Source: Bryopsis sp. KO-2023 (Eukaryota; Chlorophyta; Ulvophyceae; Bryopsidales; Bryopsidaceae). From it: a DNA stretch of 64,000 nucleotides. The notes under the pieces were generated by a model, which worked only from the letters and a program-made list of their open reading frames with translations, did not search any database and was not told the DNA's origin. This document shows, in pieces, positions 53,393 to 64,000 of this stretch. Every line of letters begins with the position of its first letter. Within the stretch, counting starts at the first letter, position 1. The DNA lies in contig BSYQ01000016.1 of the NCBI GenBank assembly GCA_030272585.1, positions 1,302,001-1,366,000 on the forward strand, in the 5' to 3' direction. Made by a program: the position numbers and the translations under genes.

Positions 53393-54658
53393 ACGTTTGC
53401 ATGCCTCCGTCGGGGGCTTTCGTAGCCGTTTCTCGGGCTCGCAAGCAATTAGTCTTTCAATGATTCGTGCTTTTCTTGTTGAATCGTTTTTTAAGGATGG
53501 AATTGACAATGCATTAAAACGTTATACTTTTGGGTCCCTTGAATTCGAGCTGATTGGAGGGATTGTCCTTTTTGGGTTTAGGTTTGGCGACGTGGTTTGA
53601 CTTCTCACGAGTGGCTGAGTGTGCGCCAGTGAGGGCGAGCGTCTGGGTGAGTGTGGCACGTGGGTGGGTGAAATTGTGCGGGTCAGCACGTGGGGGAGCG
53701 TGCGACGGGGACAGAGTGGAAGGGTGGGCGTGTGTGGGCGTGTGGTGGGTGAGTCAGCGCGCGGGCGAGCGCGTCAGTGCTGCAACGAAAGGACTTGGGA
53801 GGAGTTGCGTTTCTTTTTTTGTGTGTGTGGCAACGGAGTGCTCCGATCGTGGGGTGCTGGTGGGCCACCAGTGGTGGCGTTCCTGGGTTCAAGCGCGCCC
53901 TTGGTGGATGATCCGATCAGGTAATTTGGGATTATCGACGTGATCTTTCTCGGGAGAAAAAAGGGAGAGAGGGTTGGAAAAAAAACGGCCAAGCGAGAAG
54001 GGGACAAAAAAAAAGAGGGAGGAAAAAAGGAAGAGAAAGGTCCAAAGAAAAGTTTTCGATTCCAAAGGGAAGAAACAACTCTTTCGGAATAATAGAATAA
54101 ACGAGAAAAAAAAAAAAAAAAAATTTTTTTTGGAGAGGAACGAAAGAGAAGAAAAAACGAACGAAAAAAAAGGTACCGAAAAAAACAGACGGAAACAACA
54201 TGTTTTTTTTCATAGAAAAAGAAAATGGGTACAAAAAATTGTTTCAAAAACCAGAAAGTTTGATTAAAAAGAAGAAGAAAATCGATCTCTTCGATAAAAC
54301 ACGAAAAAAAGTTGGAAACTTCAAAGAAACACAAAAACCCATGAAAAACGAGCAACTCTTTTTACACGACAATCCGGGAAACAAAATCGTAATTTATCCC
54401 TAGTACATCGAAAGCTCAACACCCGAAAGTCGCAACGATGAAAAACCTCGAAACCACTCCTGACGACCACCGAACACCCTTCGCAATTCTTGGGGCAACC
54501 TCGTTCCCGCGCGCGAGGGCACTTGCGTTCCGTGGCTTCCCGCTACCTTCCAAACTCTACAACGCTCCGTAACTTTCCGATCGTTGCTCCGTTGGATTCG
54601 CGGCACGGACCGTCCCAATCCGTATCGAAAATTCCTTCCCTCTTTACGTCCTCCACCT
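53393..54658. repeat. Array spacer 14
   Basis: It is a 1,266-bp spacer with A18T8. No gene is supported. Confidence 0.9.
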
Positions 54659-54730
54659 TCCGTCGTAGTCTAGGTGGTCAGGACATGTGGCTCTCACCCA
54701 CAAGACCCGGGTTCGAGTCCCGGCGACGGA
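54659..54730 (+). tRNA. trnE-CUC: tRNA-Glu (CUC), unit 15
   Basis: It is identical by eye to the unit 1 copy, 2,235 bp after the unit 14 copy. Confidence 0.97.
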
Positions 54731-54788
54731 AAGGGTCTTTCTTTCGGAGGAGCTCAAGTACCCACGTATTGACCGATAGTCGTTTGAT

Positions 54789-54859
54789 GCGTTGTCCGGG
54801 AGTCGAACCCGGGTCCCTTGCTTGGAAGGCAAGTATCCTAACCGTTGGACTAACAACGC
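54789..54859 (-). tRNA. trnG-UCC: tRNA-Gly (UCC), unit 15
   Basis: It is identical by eye to the unit 1 copy. Confidence 0.97.
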
Positions 54860-54932
54860 CACGTAGTGGGGGAGAAAATCCACTTGCGAAACCAAGCACG
54901 GACCGTTTTCGGAGAAAAACGAAAACGATCAA

Positions 54933-55627
54933 GTTGCCCCCGCCGGATTTCCTGAGACATCCCTGATCTCGGTACTGATCGGCCCCAATCGTGCTTGATT
55001 GGCGAGTTCGGAAGGGATCGCATGTTTTCATGATGGTATGAGGGCAACACGTTTGAATGCCTCCGTCGAGGGCTTTTGTACTCGTTCATCAAGCACATCC
55101 ATACCTCCAAATCGAAAATAATCAAGTTGCCCCCGCCGGATTTCCTGAGACATCCCTGATCTCGGTACTGATCGGCCCCAATCGTGCTTGATTGGCGAGT
55201 TCGGAAGGGATCGCATGTTTTCACGATGGTATGAGGGCAACACGTTTGAATGCCTCCGTCGAGGGCTTTTGTACTCGTCCATCAAGCACATCCAAACCTC
55301 CAAATCAAAAATAATCAAGTTGCCCCCGCCGGATTTCCTGAGACATCCCTGATCTCGGTACTGATCGGCCCCAATCGTGCTTGATTGGCGAGTTCGGAAG
55401 GGATCGCATGTTTTCACGATGGTATGAGGGCAACACGTTTGAATGCCTCCGTCGAGGGCTTTTGTACTCGTCCATCAAGCACATCCATACCTCCAAATCC
55501 AAAAAAATCAAGTTGCCCCCGCCGGATTTCCTGAGACATCCCTGATCTCGGTACTGATCGGCCCCAATCGTGCTTGATTGGCGAGTTCGGAAGGGATCGC
55601 ATGTTTTCACGATGGTATGAGGGCAAC
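54933..55627 (-). rRNA. 5S rRNA: 5S rRNA cluster 15: four genes
   Basis: The genes start at 54933, 55126, 55319 and 55512, as in cluster 14. Confidence 0.93.
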
Positions 55628-56893
55628 ACGTTTGCATGCCTCCGTCGGGGGCTTTCGTAGCCGTTTCTCGGGCTCGCAAGCAATTAGTCTTTCAATGATT
55701 CGTGCTTTTCTTGTTGAATCGTTTTTTAAGGATGGAATTGACAATGCATTAAAACGTTATACTTTTGGGTCCCTTGAATTCGAGCTGATTGGAGGGATTG
55801 TCCTTTTTGGGTTTAGGTTTGGCGACGTGGTTTGACTTCTCACGAGTGGCTGAGTGTGCGCCAGTGAGGGCGAGCGTCTGGGTGAGTGTGGCACGTGGGT
55901 GGGTGAAATTGTGCGGGTCAGCACGTGGGGGAGCGTGCGACGGGGACAGAGTGGAAGGGTGGGCGTGTGTGGGCGTGTGGTGGGTGAGTCAGCGCGCGGG
56001 CGAGCGCGTCAGTGCTGCAACGAAAGGACTTGGGAGGAGTTGCGTTTCTTTTTTTGTGTGTGTGGCAACGGAGTGCTCCGATCGTGGGGTGCTGGTGGGC
56101 CACCAGTGGTGGCGTTCCTGGGTTCAAGCGCGCCCTTGGTGGATGATCCGATCAGGTAATTTGGGATTATCGACGTGATCTTTCTCGGGAGAAAAAAGGG
56201 AGAGAGGGTTGGAAAAAAAACGGCCAAGCGAGAAGGGGACAAAAAAAAAGAGGGAGGAAAAAAGGAAGAGAAAGGTCCAAAGAAAAGTTTTCGATTCCAA
56301 AGGGAAGAAACAACTCTTTCGGAATAATAGAATAAACGAGAAAAAAAAAAAAAAAAAATTTTTTTTGGAGAGGAACGAAAGAGAAGAAAAAACGAACGAA
56401 AAAAAAGGTACCGAAAAAAACAGACGGAAACAACATGTTTTTTTTCATAGAAAAAGAAAATGGGTACAAAAAATTGTTTCAAAAACCAGAAAGTTTGATT
56501 AAAAAGAAGAAGAAAATCGATCTCTTCGATAAAACACGAAAAAAAGTTGGAAACTTCAAAGAAACACAAAAACCCATGAAAAACGAGCAACTCTTTTTAC
56601 ACGACAATCCGGGAAACAAAATCGTAATTTATCCCTAGTACATCGAAAGCTCAACACCCGAAAGTCGCAACGATGAAAAACCTCGAAACCACTCCTGACG
56701 ACCACCGAACACCCTTCGCAATTCTTGGGGCAACCTCGTTCCCGCGCGCGAGGGCACTTGCGTTCCGTGGCTTCCCGCTACCTTCCAAACTCTACAACGC
56801 TCCGTAACTTTCCGATCGTTGCTCCGTTGGATTCGCGGCACGGACCGTCCCAATCCGTATCGAAAATTCCTTCCCTCTTTACGTCCTCCACCT
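55628..56893. repeat. Array spacer 15
   Basis: It is a 1,266-bp spacer with A18T8. No gene is supported. Confidence 0.9.
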
Positions 56894-56965
56894 TCCGTCG
56901 TAGTCTAGGTGGTCAGGACATGTGGCTCTCACCCACAAGACCCGGGTTCGAGTCCCGGCGACGGA
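56894..56965 (+). tRNA. trnE-CUC: tRNA-Glu (CUC), unit 16
   Basis: It is identical by eye to the unit 1 copy. Confidence 0.97.
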
Positions 56966-57023
56966 AAGGGTCTTTCTTTCGGAGGAGCTCAAGTACCCAC
57001 GTATTGACCGATAGTCGTTTGAT

Positions 57024-57094
57024 GCGTTGTCCGGGAGTCGAACCCGGGTCCCTTGCTTGGAAGGCAAGTATCCTAACCGTTGGACTAACAACGC
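57024..57094 (-). tRNA. trnG-UCC: tRNA-Gly (UCC), unit 16
   Basis: It is identical by eye to the unit 1 copy. Confidence 0.97.
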
Positions 57095-57167
57095 CACGTA
57101 GTGGGGGAGAAAATCCACTTGCGAAACCAAGCACGGACCGTTTTCGGAGAAAAACGAAAACGATCAA

Positions 57168-57862
57168 GTTGCCCCCGCCGGATTTCCTGAGACATCCCTG
57201 ATCTCGGTACTGATCGGCCCCAATCGTGCTTGATTGGCGAGTTCGGAAGGGATCGCATGTTTTCATGATGGTATGAGGGCAACACGTTTGAATGCCTCCG
57301 TCGAGGGCTTTTGTACTCGTTCATCAAGCACATCCATACCTCCAAATCGAAAATAATCAAGTTGCCCCCGCCGGATTTCCTGAGACATCCCTGATCTCGG
57401 TACTGATCGGCCCCAATCGTGCTTGATTGGCGAGTTCGGAAGGGATCGCATGTTTTCACGATGGTATGAGGGCAACACGTTTGAATGCCTCCGTCGAGGG
57501 CTTTTGTACTCGTCCATCAAGCACATCCAAACCTCCAAATCAAAAATAATCAAGTTGCCCCCGCCGGATTTCCTGAGACATCCCTGATCTCGGTACCGAT
57601 CGGCCCCAATCGTGCTTGATTGGCGAGTTCGGAAGGGATCGCATGTTTTCACGATGGTATGAGGGCAACACGTTTGAATGCCTCCGTCGAGGGCTTTTGT
57701 ACTCGTCCATCAAGCACATCCATACCTCCAAATCCAAAAAAATCAAGTTGCCCCCGCCGGATTTCCTGAGACATCCCTGATCTCGGTACTGATCGGCCCC
57801 AATCGTGCTTGATTGGCGAGTTCGGAAGGGATCGCATGTTTTCACGATGGTATGAGGGCAAC
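57168..57862 (-). rRNA. 5S rRNA: 5S rRNA cluster 16: four genes, one with a change in a conserved loop
   Basis: The genes start at 57168, 57361, 57554 and 57747. The 57554 copy has AUCGGUACC instead of AUCAGUACC, altering the near-universal AGUAC of eukaryotic 5S. The same change recurs in units 17 and 18. Confidence 0.92.
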
Positions 57863-59129
57863 ACGTTTGCATGCCTCCGTCGGGGGCTTTCGTAGCCGTT
57901 TCTCGGGCTCGCAAGCAATTAGTCTTTCAATGATTCGTGCTTTTCTTGTTGAATCGTTTTTTAAGGATGGAATTGACAATGCATTAAAACGTTATACTTT
58001 TGGGTCCCTTGAATTCGAGCTGATTGGAGGGATTGTCCTTTTTGGGTTTAGGTTTGGCGACGTGGTTTGACTTCTCACGAGTGGCTGAGTGTGCGCCAGT
58101 GAGGGCGAGCGTCTGGGTGAGTGTGGCACGTGGGTGGGTGAAATTGTGCGGGTCAGCACGTGGGGGAGCGTGCGACGGGGACAGAGTGGAAGGGTGGGCG
58201 TGTGTGGGCGTGTGGTGGGTGAGTCAGCGCGCGGGCGAGCGCGTCAGTGCTGCAACGAAAGGACTTGGGAGGAGTTGCGTTTCTTTTTTTGTGTGTGTGG
58301 CAACGGAGTGCTCCGATCGTGGGGTGCTGGTGGGCCACCAGTGGTGGCGTTCCTGGGTTCAAGCGCGCCCTTGGTGGATGATCCGATCAGGTAATTTGGG
58401 ATTATCGACGTGATCTTTCTCGGGAGAAAAAAGGGAGAGAGGGTTGGAAAAAAAACGGCCAAGCGAGAAGGGGACAAAAAAAAAGAGGGAGGAAAAAAGG
58501 AAGAGAAAGGTCCAAAGAAAAGTTTTCGATTCCAAAGGGAAGAAACAACTCTTTCGGAATAATAGAATAAACGAGAAAAAAAAAAAAAAAAAAATTTTTT
58601 TTGGAGAGGAACGAAAGAGAAGAAAAAACGAACGAAAAAAAAGGTACCGAAAAAAACAGACGAAAACAACATGTTTTTTTTCATAGAAAAAGAAAATGGG
58701 TACAAAAAATTGTTTCAAAAACCAGAAAGTTTGATTAAAAAGAAGAAGAAAATCGATCTCTTCGATAAAACACGAAAAAAAGTTGGAAACTTCAAAGAAA
58801 CACAAAAACCCATGAAAAACGAGCAACTCTTTTTACACGACAATCCGGGAAACAAAATCGTAATTTATCCCTAGTACATCGAAAGCTCAACACCCGAAAG
58901 TCGCAACGATGAAAAACCTCGAAACCACTCCTGACGACCACCGAACACCCTTCGCAATTCTTGGGGCAACCTCGTTCCCGCGCGCGAGGGCACTTGCGTT
59001 CCGTGGCTTCCCGCTACCTTCCAAACTCTACAACGCTCCGTAACTTTCCGATCGTTGCTCCGTTGGATTCGCGGCACGGACCGTCCCAATCCGTATCGAA
59101 AATTCCTTCCCTCTTTACGTCCTCCACCT
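57863..59129. repeat. Array spacer 16
   Basis: It is a 1,267-bp spacer with A19T8. A G-to-A change (CAGACGAAAAC for CAGACGGAAAC) first appears here and is shared by spacers 17 and 18. No gene is supported. Confidence 0.9.
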
Positions 59130-59201
59130 TCCGTCGTAGTCTAGGTGGTCAGGACATGTGGCTCTCACCCACAAGACCCGGGTTCGAGTCCCGGCGACGG
59201 A
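59130..59201 (+). tRNA. trnE-CUC: tRNA-Glu (CUC), unit 17
   Basis: It is identical by eye to the unit 1 copy. Confidence 0.97.
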
Positions 59202-59259
59202 AAGGGTCTTTCTTTCGGAGGAGCTCAAGTACCCACGTATTGACCGATAGTCGTTTGAT

Positions 59260-59330
59260 GCGTTGTCCGGGAGTCGAACCCGGGTCCCTTGCTTGGAAGG
59301 CAAGTATCCTAACCGTTGGACTAACAACGC
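59260..59330 (-). tRNA. trnG-UCC: tRNA-Gly (UCC), unit 17
   Basis: It is identical by eye to the unit 1 copy. Confidence 0.97.
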
Positions 59331-59403
59331 CACGTAGTGGGGGAGAAAATCCACTTGCGAAACCAAGCACGGACCGTTTTCGGAGAAAAACGAAAACGAT
59401 CAA

Positions 59404-60098
59404 GTTGCCCCCGCCGGATTTCCTGAGACATCCCTGATCTCGGTACTGATCGGCCCCAATCGTGCTTGATTGGCGAGTTCGGAAGGGATCGCATGTTTTC
59501 ATGATGGTATGAGGGCAACACGTTTGAATGCCTCCGTCGAGGGCTTTTGTACTCGTTCATCAAGCACATCCATACCTCCAAATCGAAAATAATCAAGTTG
59601 CCCCCGCCGGATTTCCTGAGACATCCCTGATCTCGGTACTGATCGGCCCCAATCGTGCTTGATTGGCGAGTTCGGAAGGGATCGCATGTTTTCACGATGG
59701 TATGAGGGCAACACGTTTGAATGCCTCCGTCGAGGGCTTTTGTACTCGTCCATCAAGCACATCCAAACCTCCAAATCAAAAATAATCAAGTTGCCCCCGC
59801 CGGATTTCCTGAGACATCCCTGATCTCGGTACCGATCGGCCCCAATCGTGCTTGATTGGCGAGTTCGGAAGGGATCGCATGTTTTCACGATGGTATGAGG
59901 GCAACACGTTTGAATGCCTCCGTCGAGGGCTTTTGTACTCGTCCATCAAGCACATCCATACCTCCAAATCCAAAAAAATCAAGTTGCCCCCGCCGGATTT
60001 CCTGAGACATCCCTGATCTCGGTACTGATCGGCCCCAATCGTGCTTGATTGGCGAGTTCGGAAGGGATCGCATGTTTTCACGATGGTATGAGGGCAAC
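59404..60098 (-). rRNA. 5S rRNA: 5S rRNA cluster 17: four genes
   Basis: The genes start at 59404, 59597, 59790 (AGUAC changed to GGUAC) and 59983. Confidence 0.92.
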
Positions 60099-61364
60099 AC
60101 GTTTGCATGCCTCCGTCGGGGGCTTTCGTAGCCGTTTCTCGGGCTCGCAAGCAATTAGTCTTTCAATGATTCGTGCTTTTCTTGTTGAATCGTTTTTTAA
60201 GGATGGAATTGACAATGCATTAAAACGTTATACTTTTGGGTCCCTTGAATTCGAGCTGATTGGAGGGATTGTCCTTTTTGGGTTTAGGTTTGGCGACGTG
60301 GTTTGACTTCTCACGAGTGGCTGAGTGTGCGCCAGTGAGGGCGAGCGTCTGGGTGAGTGTGGCACGTGGGTGGGTGAAATTGTGCGGGTCAGCACGTGGG
60401 GGAGCGTGCGACGGGGACAGAGTGGAAGGGTGGGCGTGTGTGGGCGTGTGGTGGGTGAGTCAGCGCGCGGGCGAGCGCGTCAGTGCTGCAACGAAAGGAC
60501 TTGGGAGGAGTTGCGTTTCTTTTTTTGTGTGTGTGGCAACGGAGTGCTCCGATCGTGGGGTGCTGGTGGGCCACCAGTGGTGGCGTTCCTGGGTTCAAGC
60601 GCGCCCTTGGTGGATGATCCGATCAGGTAATTTGGGATTATCGACGTGATCTTTCTCGGGAGAAAAAAGGGAGAGAGGGTTGGAAAAAAAACGGCCAAGC
60701 GAGAAGGGGACAAAAAAAAAGAGGGAGGAAAAAAGGAAGAGAAAGGTCCAAAGAAAAGTTTTCGATTCCAAAGGGAAGAAACAACTCTTTCGGAATAATA
60801 GAATAAACGAGAAAAAAAAAAAAAAAAAATTTTTTTTGGAGAGGAACGAAAGAGAAGAAAAAACGAACGAAAAAAAAGGTACCGAAAAAAACAGACGAAA
60901 ACAACATGTTTTTTTTCATAGAAAAAGAAAATGGGTACAAAAAATTGTTTCAAAAACCAGAAAGTTTGATTAAAAAGAAGAAGAAAATCGATCTCTTCGA
61001 TAAAACACGAAAAAAAGTTGGAAACTTCAAAGAAACACAAAAACCCATGAAAAACGAGCAACTCTTTTTACACGACAATCCGGGAAACAAAATCGTAATT
61101 TATCCCTAGTACATCGAAAGCTCAACACCCGAAAGTCGCAACGATGAAAAACCTCGAAACCACTCCTGACGACCACCGAACACCCTTCGCAATTCTTGGG
61201 GCAACCTCGTTCCCGCGCGCGAGGGCACTTGCGTTCCGTGGCTTCCCGCTACCTTCCAAACTCTACAACGCTCCGTAACTTTCCGATCGTTGCTCCGTTG
61301 GATTCGCGGCACGGACCGTCCCAATCCGTATCGAAAATTCCTTCCCTCTTTACGTCCTCCACCT
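60099..61364. repeat. Array spacer 17
   Basis: It is a 1,266-bp spacer with A18T8 and the CAGACGAAAAC variant. No gene is supported. Confidence 0.9.
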
Positions 61365-61436
61365 TCCGTCGTAGTCTAGGTGGTCAGGACATGTGGCTCT
61401 CACCCACAAGACCCGGGTTCGAGTCCCGGCGACGGA
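61365..61436 (+). tRNA. trnE-CUC: tRNA-Glu (CUC), unit 18
   Basis: It is identical by eye to the unit 1 copy. Confidence 0.97.
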
Positions 61437-61494
61437 AAGGGTCTTTCTTTCGGAGGAGCTCAAGTACCCACGTATTGACCGATAGTCGTTTGAT

Positions 61495-61565
61495 GCGTTG
61501 TCCGGGAGTCGAACCCGGGTCCCTTGCTTGGAAGGCAAGTATCCTAACCGTTGGACTAACAACGC
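61495..61565 (-). tRNA. trnG-UCC: tRNA-Gly (UCC), unit 18
   Basis: It is identical by eye to the unit 1 copy. Confidence 0.97.
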
Positions 61566-61638
61566 CACGTAGTGGGGGAGAAAATCCACTTGCGAAACCA
61601 AGCACGGACCGTTTTCGGAGAAAAACGAAAACGATCAA

Positions 61639-62333
61639 GTTGCCCCCGCCGGATTTCCTGAGACATCCCTGATCTCGGTACTGATCGGCCCCAATCGTGC
61701 TTGATTGGCGAGTTCGGAAGGGATCGCATGTTTTCATGATGGTATGAGGGCAACACGTTTGAATGCCTCCGTCGAGGGCTTTTGTACTCGTTCATCAAGC
61801 ACATCCATACCTCCAAATCGAAAATAATCAAGTTGCCCCCGCCGGATTTCCTGAGACATCCCTGATCTCGGTACTGATCGGCCCCAATCGTGCTTGATTG
61901 GCGAGTTCGGAAGGGATCGCATGTTTTCACGATGGTATGAGGGCAACACGTTTGAATGCCTCCGTCGAGGGCTTTTGTACTCGTCCATCAAGCACATCCA
62001 AACCTCCAAATCAAAAATAATCAAGTTGCCCCCGCCGGATTTCCTGAGACATCCCTGATCTCGGTACCGATCGGCCCCAATCGTGCTTGATTGGCGAGTT
62101 CGGAAGGGATCGCATGTTTTCACGATGGTATGAGGGCAACACGTTTGAATGCCTCCGTCGAGGGCTTTTGTACTCGTCCATCAAGCACATCCATACCTCC
62201 AAATCCAAAAAAATCAAGTTGCCCCCGCCGGATTTCCTGAGACATCCCTGATCTCGGTACTGATCGGCCCCAATCGTGCTTGATTGGCGAGTTCGGAAGG
62301 GATCGCATGTTTTCACGATGGTATGAGGGCAAC
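61639..62333 (-). rRNA. 5S rRNA: 5S rRNA cluster 18: four genes
   Basis: The genes start at 61639, 61832, 62025 (AGUAC changed to GGUAC) and 62218. Confidence 0.92.
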
Positions 62334-63600
62334 ACGTTTGCATGCCTCCGTCGGGGGCTTTCGTAGCCGTTTCTCGGGCTCGCAAGCAATTAGTCTTTCA
62401 ATGATTCGTGCTTTTCTTGTTGAATCGTTTTTTAAGGATGGAATTGACAATGCATTAAAACGTTATACTTTTGGGTCCCTTGAATTCGAGCTGATTGGAG
62501 GGATTGTCCTTTTTGGGTTTAGGTTTGGCGACGTGGTTTGACTTCTCACGAGTGGCTGAGTGTGCGCCAGTGAGGGCGAGCGTCTGGGTGAGTGTGGCAC
62601 GTGGGTGGGTGAAATTGTGCGGGTCAGCACGTGGGGGAGCGTGCGACGGGGACAGAGTGGAAGGGTGGGCGTGTGTGGGCGTGTGGTGGGTGAGTCAGCG
62701 CGCGGGCGAGCGCGTCAGTGCTGCAACGAAAGGACTTGGGAGGAGTTGCGTTTCTTTTTTTGTGTGTGTGGCAACGGAGTGCTCCGATCGTGGGGTGCTG
62801 GTGGGCCACCAGTGGTGGCGTTCCTGGGTTCAAGCGCGCCCTTGGTGGATGATCCGATCAGGTAATTTGGGATTATCGACGTGATCTTTCTCGGGAGAAA
62901 AAAGGGAGAGAGGGTTGGAAAAAAAACGGCCAAGCGAGAAGGGGACAAAAAAAAAGAGGGAGGAAAAAAGGAAGAGAAAGGTCCAAAGAAAAGTTTTCGA
63001 TTCCAAAGGGAAGAAACAACTCTTTCGGAATAATAGAATAAACGAGAAAAAAAAAAAAAAAAAAATTTTTTTTGGAGAGGAACGAAAGAGAAGAAAAAAC
63101 GAACGAAAAAAAAGGTACCGAAAAAAACAGACGAAAACAACATGTTTTTTTTCATAGAAAAAGAAAATGGGTACAAAAAATTGTTTCAAAAACCAGAAAG
63201 TTTGATTAAAAAGAAGAAGAAAATCGATCTCTTCGATAAAACACGAAAAAAAGTTGGAAACTTCAAAGAAACACAAAAACCCATGAAAAACGAGCAACTC
63301 TTTTTACACGACAATCCGGGAAACAAAATCGTAATTTATCCCTAGTACATCGAAAGCTCAACACCCGAAAGTCGCAACGATGAAAAACCTCGAAACCACT
63401 CCTGACGACCACCGAACACCCTTCGCAATTCTTGGGGCAACCTCGTTCCCGCGCGCGAGGGCACTTGCGTTCCGTGGCTTCCCGCTACCTTCCAAACTCT
63501 ACAACGCTCCGTAACTTTCCGATCGTTGCTCCGTTGGATTCGCGGCACGGACCGTCCCAATCCGTATCGAAAATTCCTTCCCTCTTTACGTCCTCCACCT
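62334..63600. repeat. Array spacer 18
   Basis: It is a 1,267-bp spacer with A19T8 and the CAGACGAAAAC variant. No gene is supported. Confidence 0.9.
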
Positions 63601-63672
63601 TCCGTCGTAGTCTAGGTGGTCAGGACATGTGGCTCTCACCCACAAGACCCGGGTTCGAGTCCCGGCGACGGA
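63601..63672 (+). tRNA. trnE-CUC: tRNA-Glu (CUC), unit 19
   Basis: It is identical by eye to the unit 1 copy. Confidence 0.97.
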
Positions 63673-63730
63673 AAGGGTCTTTCTTTCGGAGGAGCTCAAG
63701 TACCCACGTATTGACCGATAGTCGTTTGAT

Positions 63731-63801
63731 GCGTTGTCCGGGAGTCGAACCCGGGTCCCTTGCTTGGAAGGCAAGTATCCTAACCGTTGGACTAACAACG
63801 C
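63731..63801 (-). tRNA. trnG-UCC: tRNA-Gly (UCC), unit 19
   Basis: It is identical by eye to the unit 1 copy. Confidence 0.97.
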
Positions 63802-63874
63802 CACGTAGTGGGGGAGAAAATCCACTTGCGAAACCAAGCACGGACCGTTTTCGGAGAAAAACGAAAACGATCAA

Positions 63875-63990
63875 GTTGCCCCCGCCGGATTTCCTGAGAC
63901 ATCCCTGATCTCGGTACTGATCGGCCCCAATCGTGCTTGATTGGCGAGTTCGGAAGGGATCGCATGTTTTCATGATGGTATGAGGGCAAC
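63875..63990 (-). rRNA. 5S rRNA: 5S rRNA, first gene of cluster 19 (cluster continues beyond the window)
   Basis: This is the tRNA-proximal copy with the AUCAUG helix II variant. The window ends 10 bp into its upstream flank, so the array extends further right. Confidence 0.93.
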
Positions 63991-64000
63991 ACGTTTGAAT

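Noticed and set aside
3356..63992. Many repeated frames of 60-200 codons on both strands of the array
   Set aside because: They run through 5S genes, tRNAs or homopolymer-rich spacer, several overlap one another on both strands, many lack an ATG, and they change frame when the poly-A length changes.
3446..64000. CRISPR-like periodic repeats
   Set aside because: The 193-bp period is a 116-bp 5S gene plus a near-identical 77-bp spacer; CRISPR has short repeats with unique spacers.

Overview
The window is eukaryotic nuclear DNA. It holds two Ty3/gypsy (chromovirus-type) LTR retrotransposons set in a long tandem array of RNA polymerase III genes: 5S rRNA, tRNA-Glu(CUC) and tRNA-Gly(UCC). There are no bacterial operons or rho-independent terminators, and no host protein-coding gene was found outside the retroelements. 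The 5S RNA folds canonically (closed helix I, II and IV) but is divergent: it has AAUCAAGC where most eukaryotes have AGUUAAGC. I cannot place the species. An alga, possibly a red alga, is a weak guess; a fungus is not excluded.

Layout. Bases 1-3363 are the 3' part of element 1: the end of pol (RNase H, integrase, chromodomain), a non-coding tail and a 166-bp 3' LTR. This LTR stops exactly where a 5S gene should begin. Bases 3364-25168 are array: 4 5S genes, then eight units. Each unit runs tRNA-Glu (+), 58 bp, tRNA-Gly (-), 73 bp, a 5S cluster (all -, 116-bp gene every 193 bp), then a spacer of about 1.27 kb. Bases 25169-35886 are element 2, a complete 10,718-bp element with 203-bp LTRs differing at one base and a GTCAG target duplication. 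It interrupts the spacer of unit 8 and carries gag, pol and a third ORF with a RING-like Cys/His pattern. Bases 35887-64000 are array again: units 9-18 and the start of unit 19. In total I count 114 complete 5S genes, 19 tRNA-Glu and 19 tRNA-Gly.

The number of 5S genes per complete unit is 5,8,8,5,5,5,5,5 left of element 2 and 8,9,8,9,9,4,4,4,4,4 right of it, so unit length moves in 193-bp steps (about 2.24, 2.44, 3.01 and 3.20 kb). Variants at fixed positions inside the units show that the whole unit, not the single 5S gene, is what is duplicated and homogenised. A diagnostic base in the spacer splits the array exactly at element 2.

How the parts relate. The array is a compact translation-RNA locus in which 5S and tRNA-Gly run leftward and tRNA-Glu runs rightward. 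Element 1 sits at the first nucleotides of a 5S gene, the kind of site Ty3 uses at Pol III start sites. In element 2, Gag and Pol overlap in different frames, with a G UUA AAC slippery site inside the overlap. ORF3, between pol and the 3' LTR, is absent from element 1 and is the most unusual protein here. Near-identical repeats of this size are hard to assemble, so copy numbers depend on the assembly.
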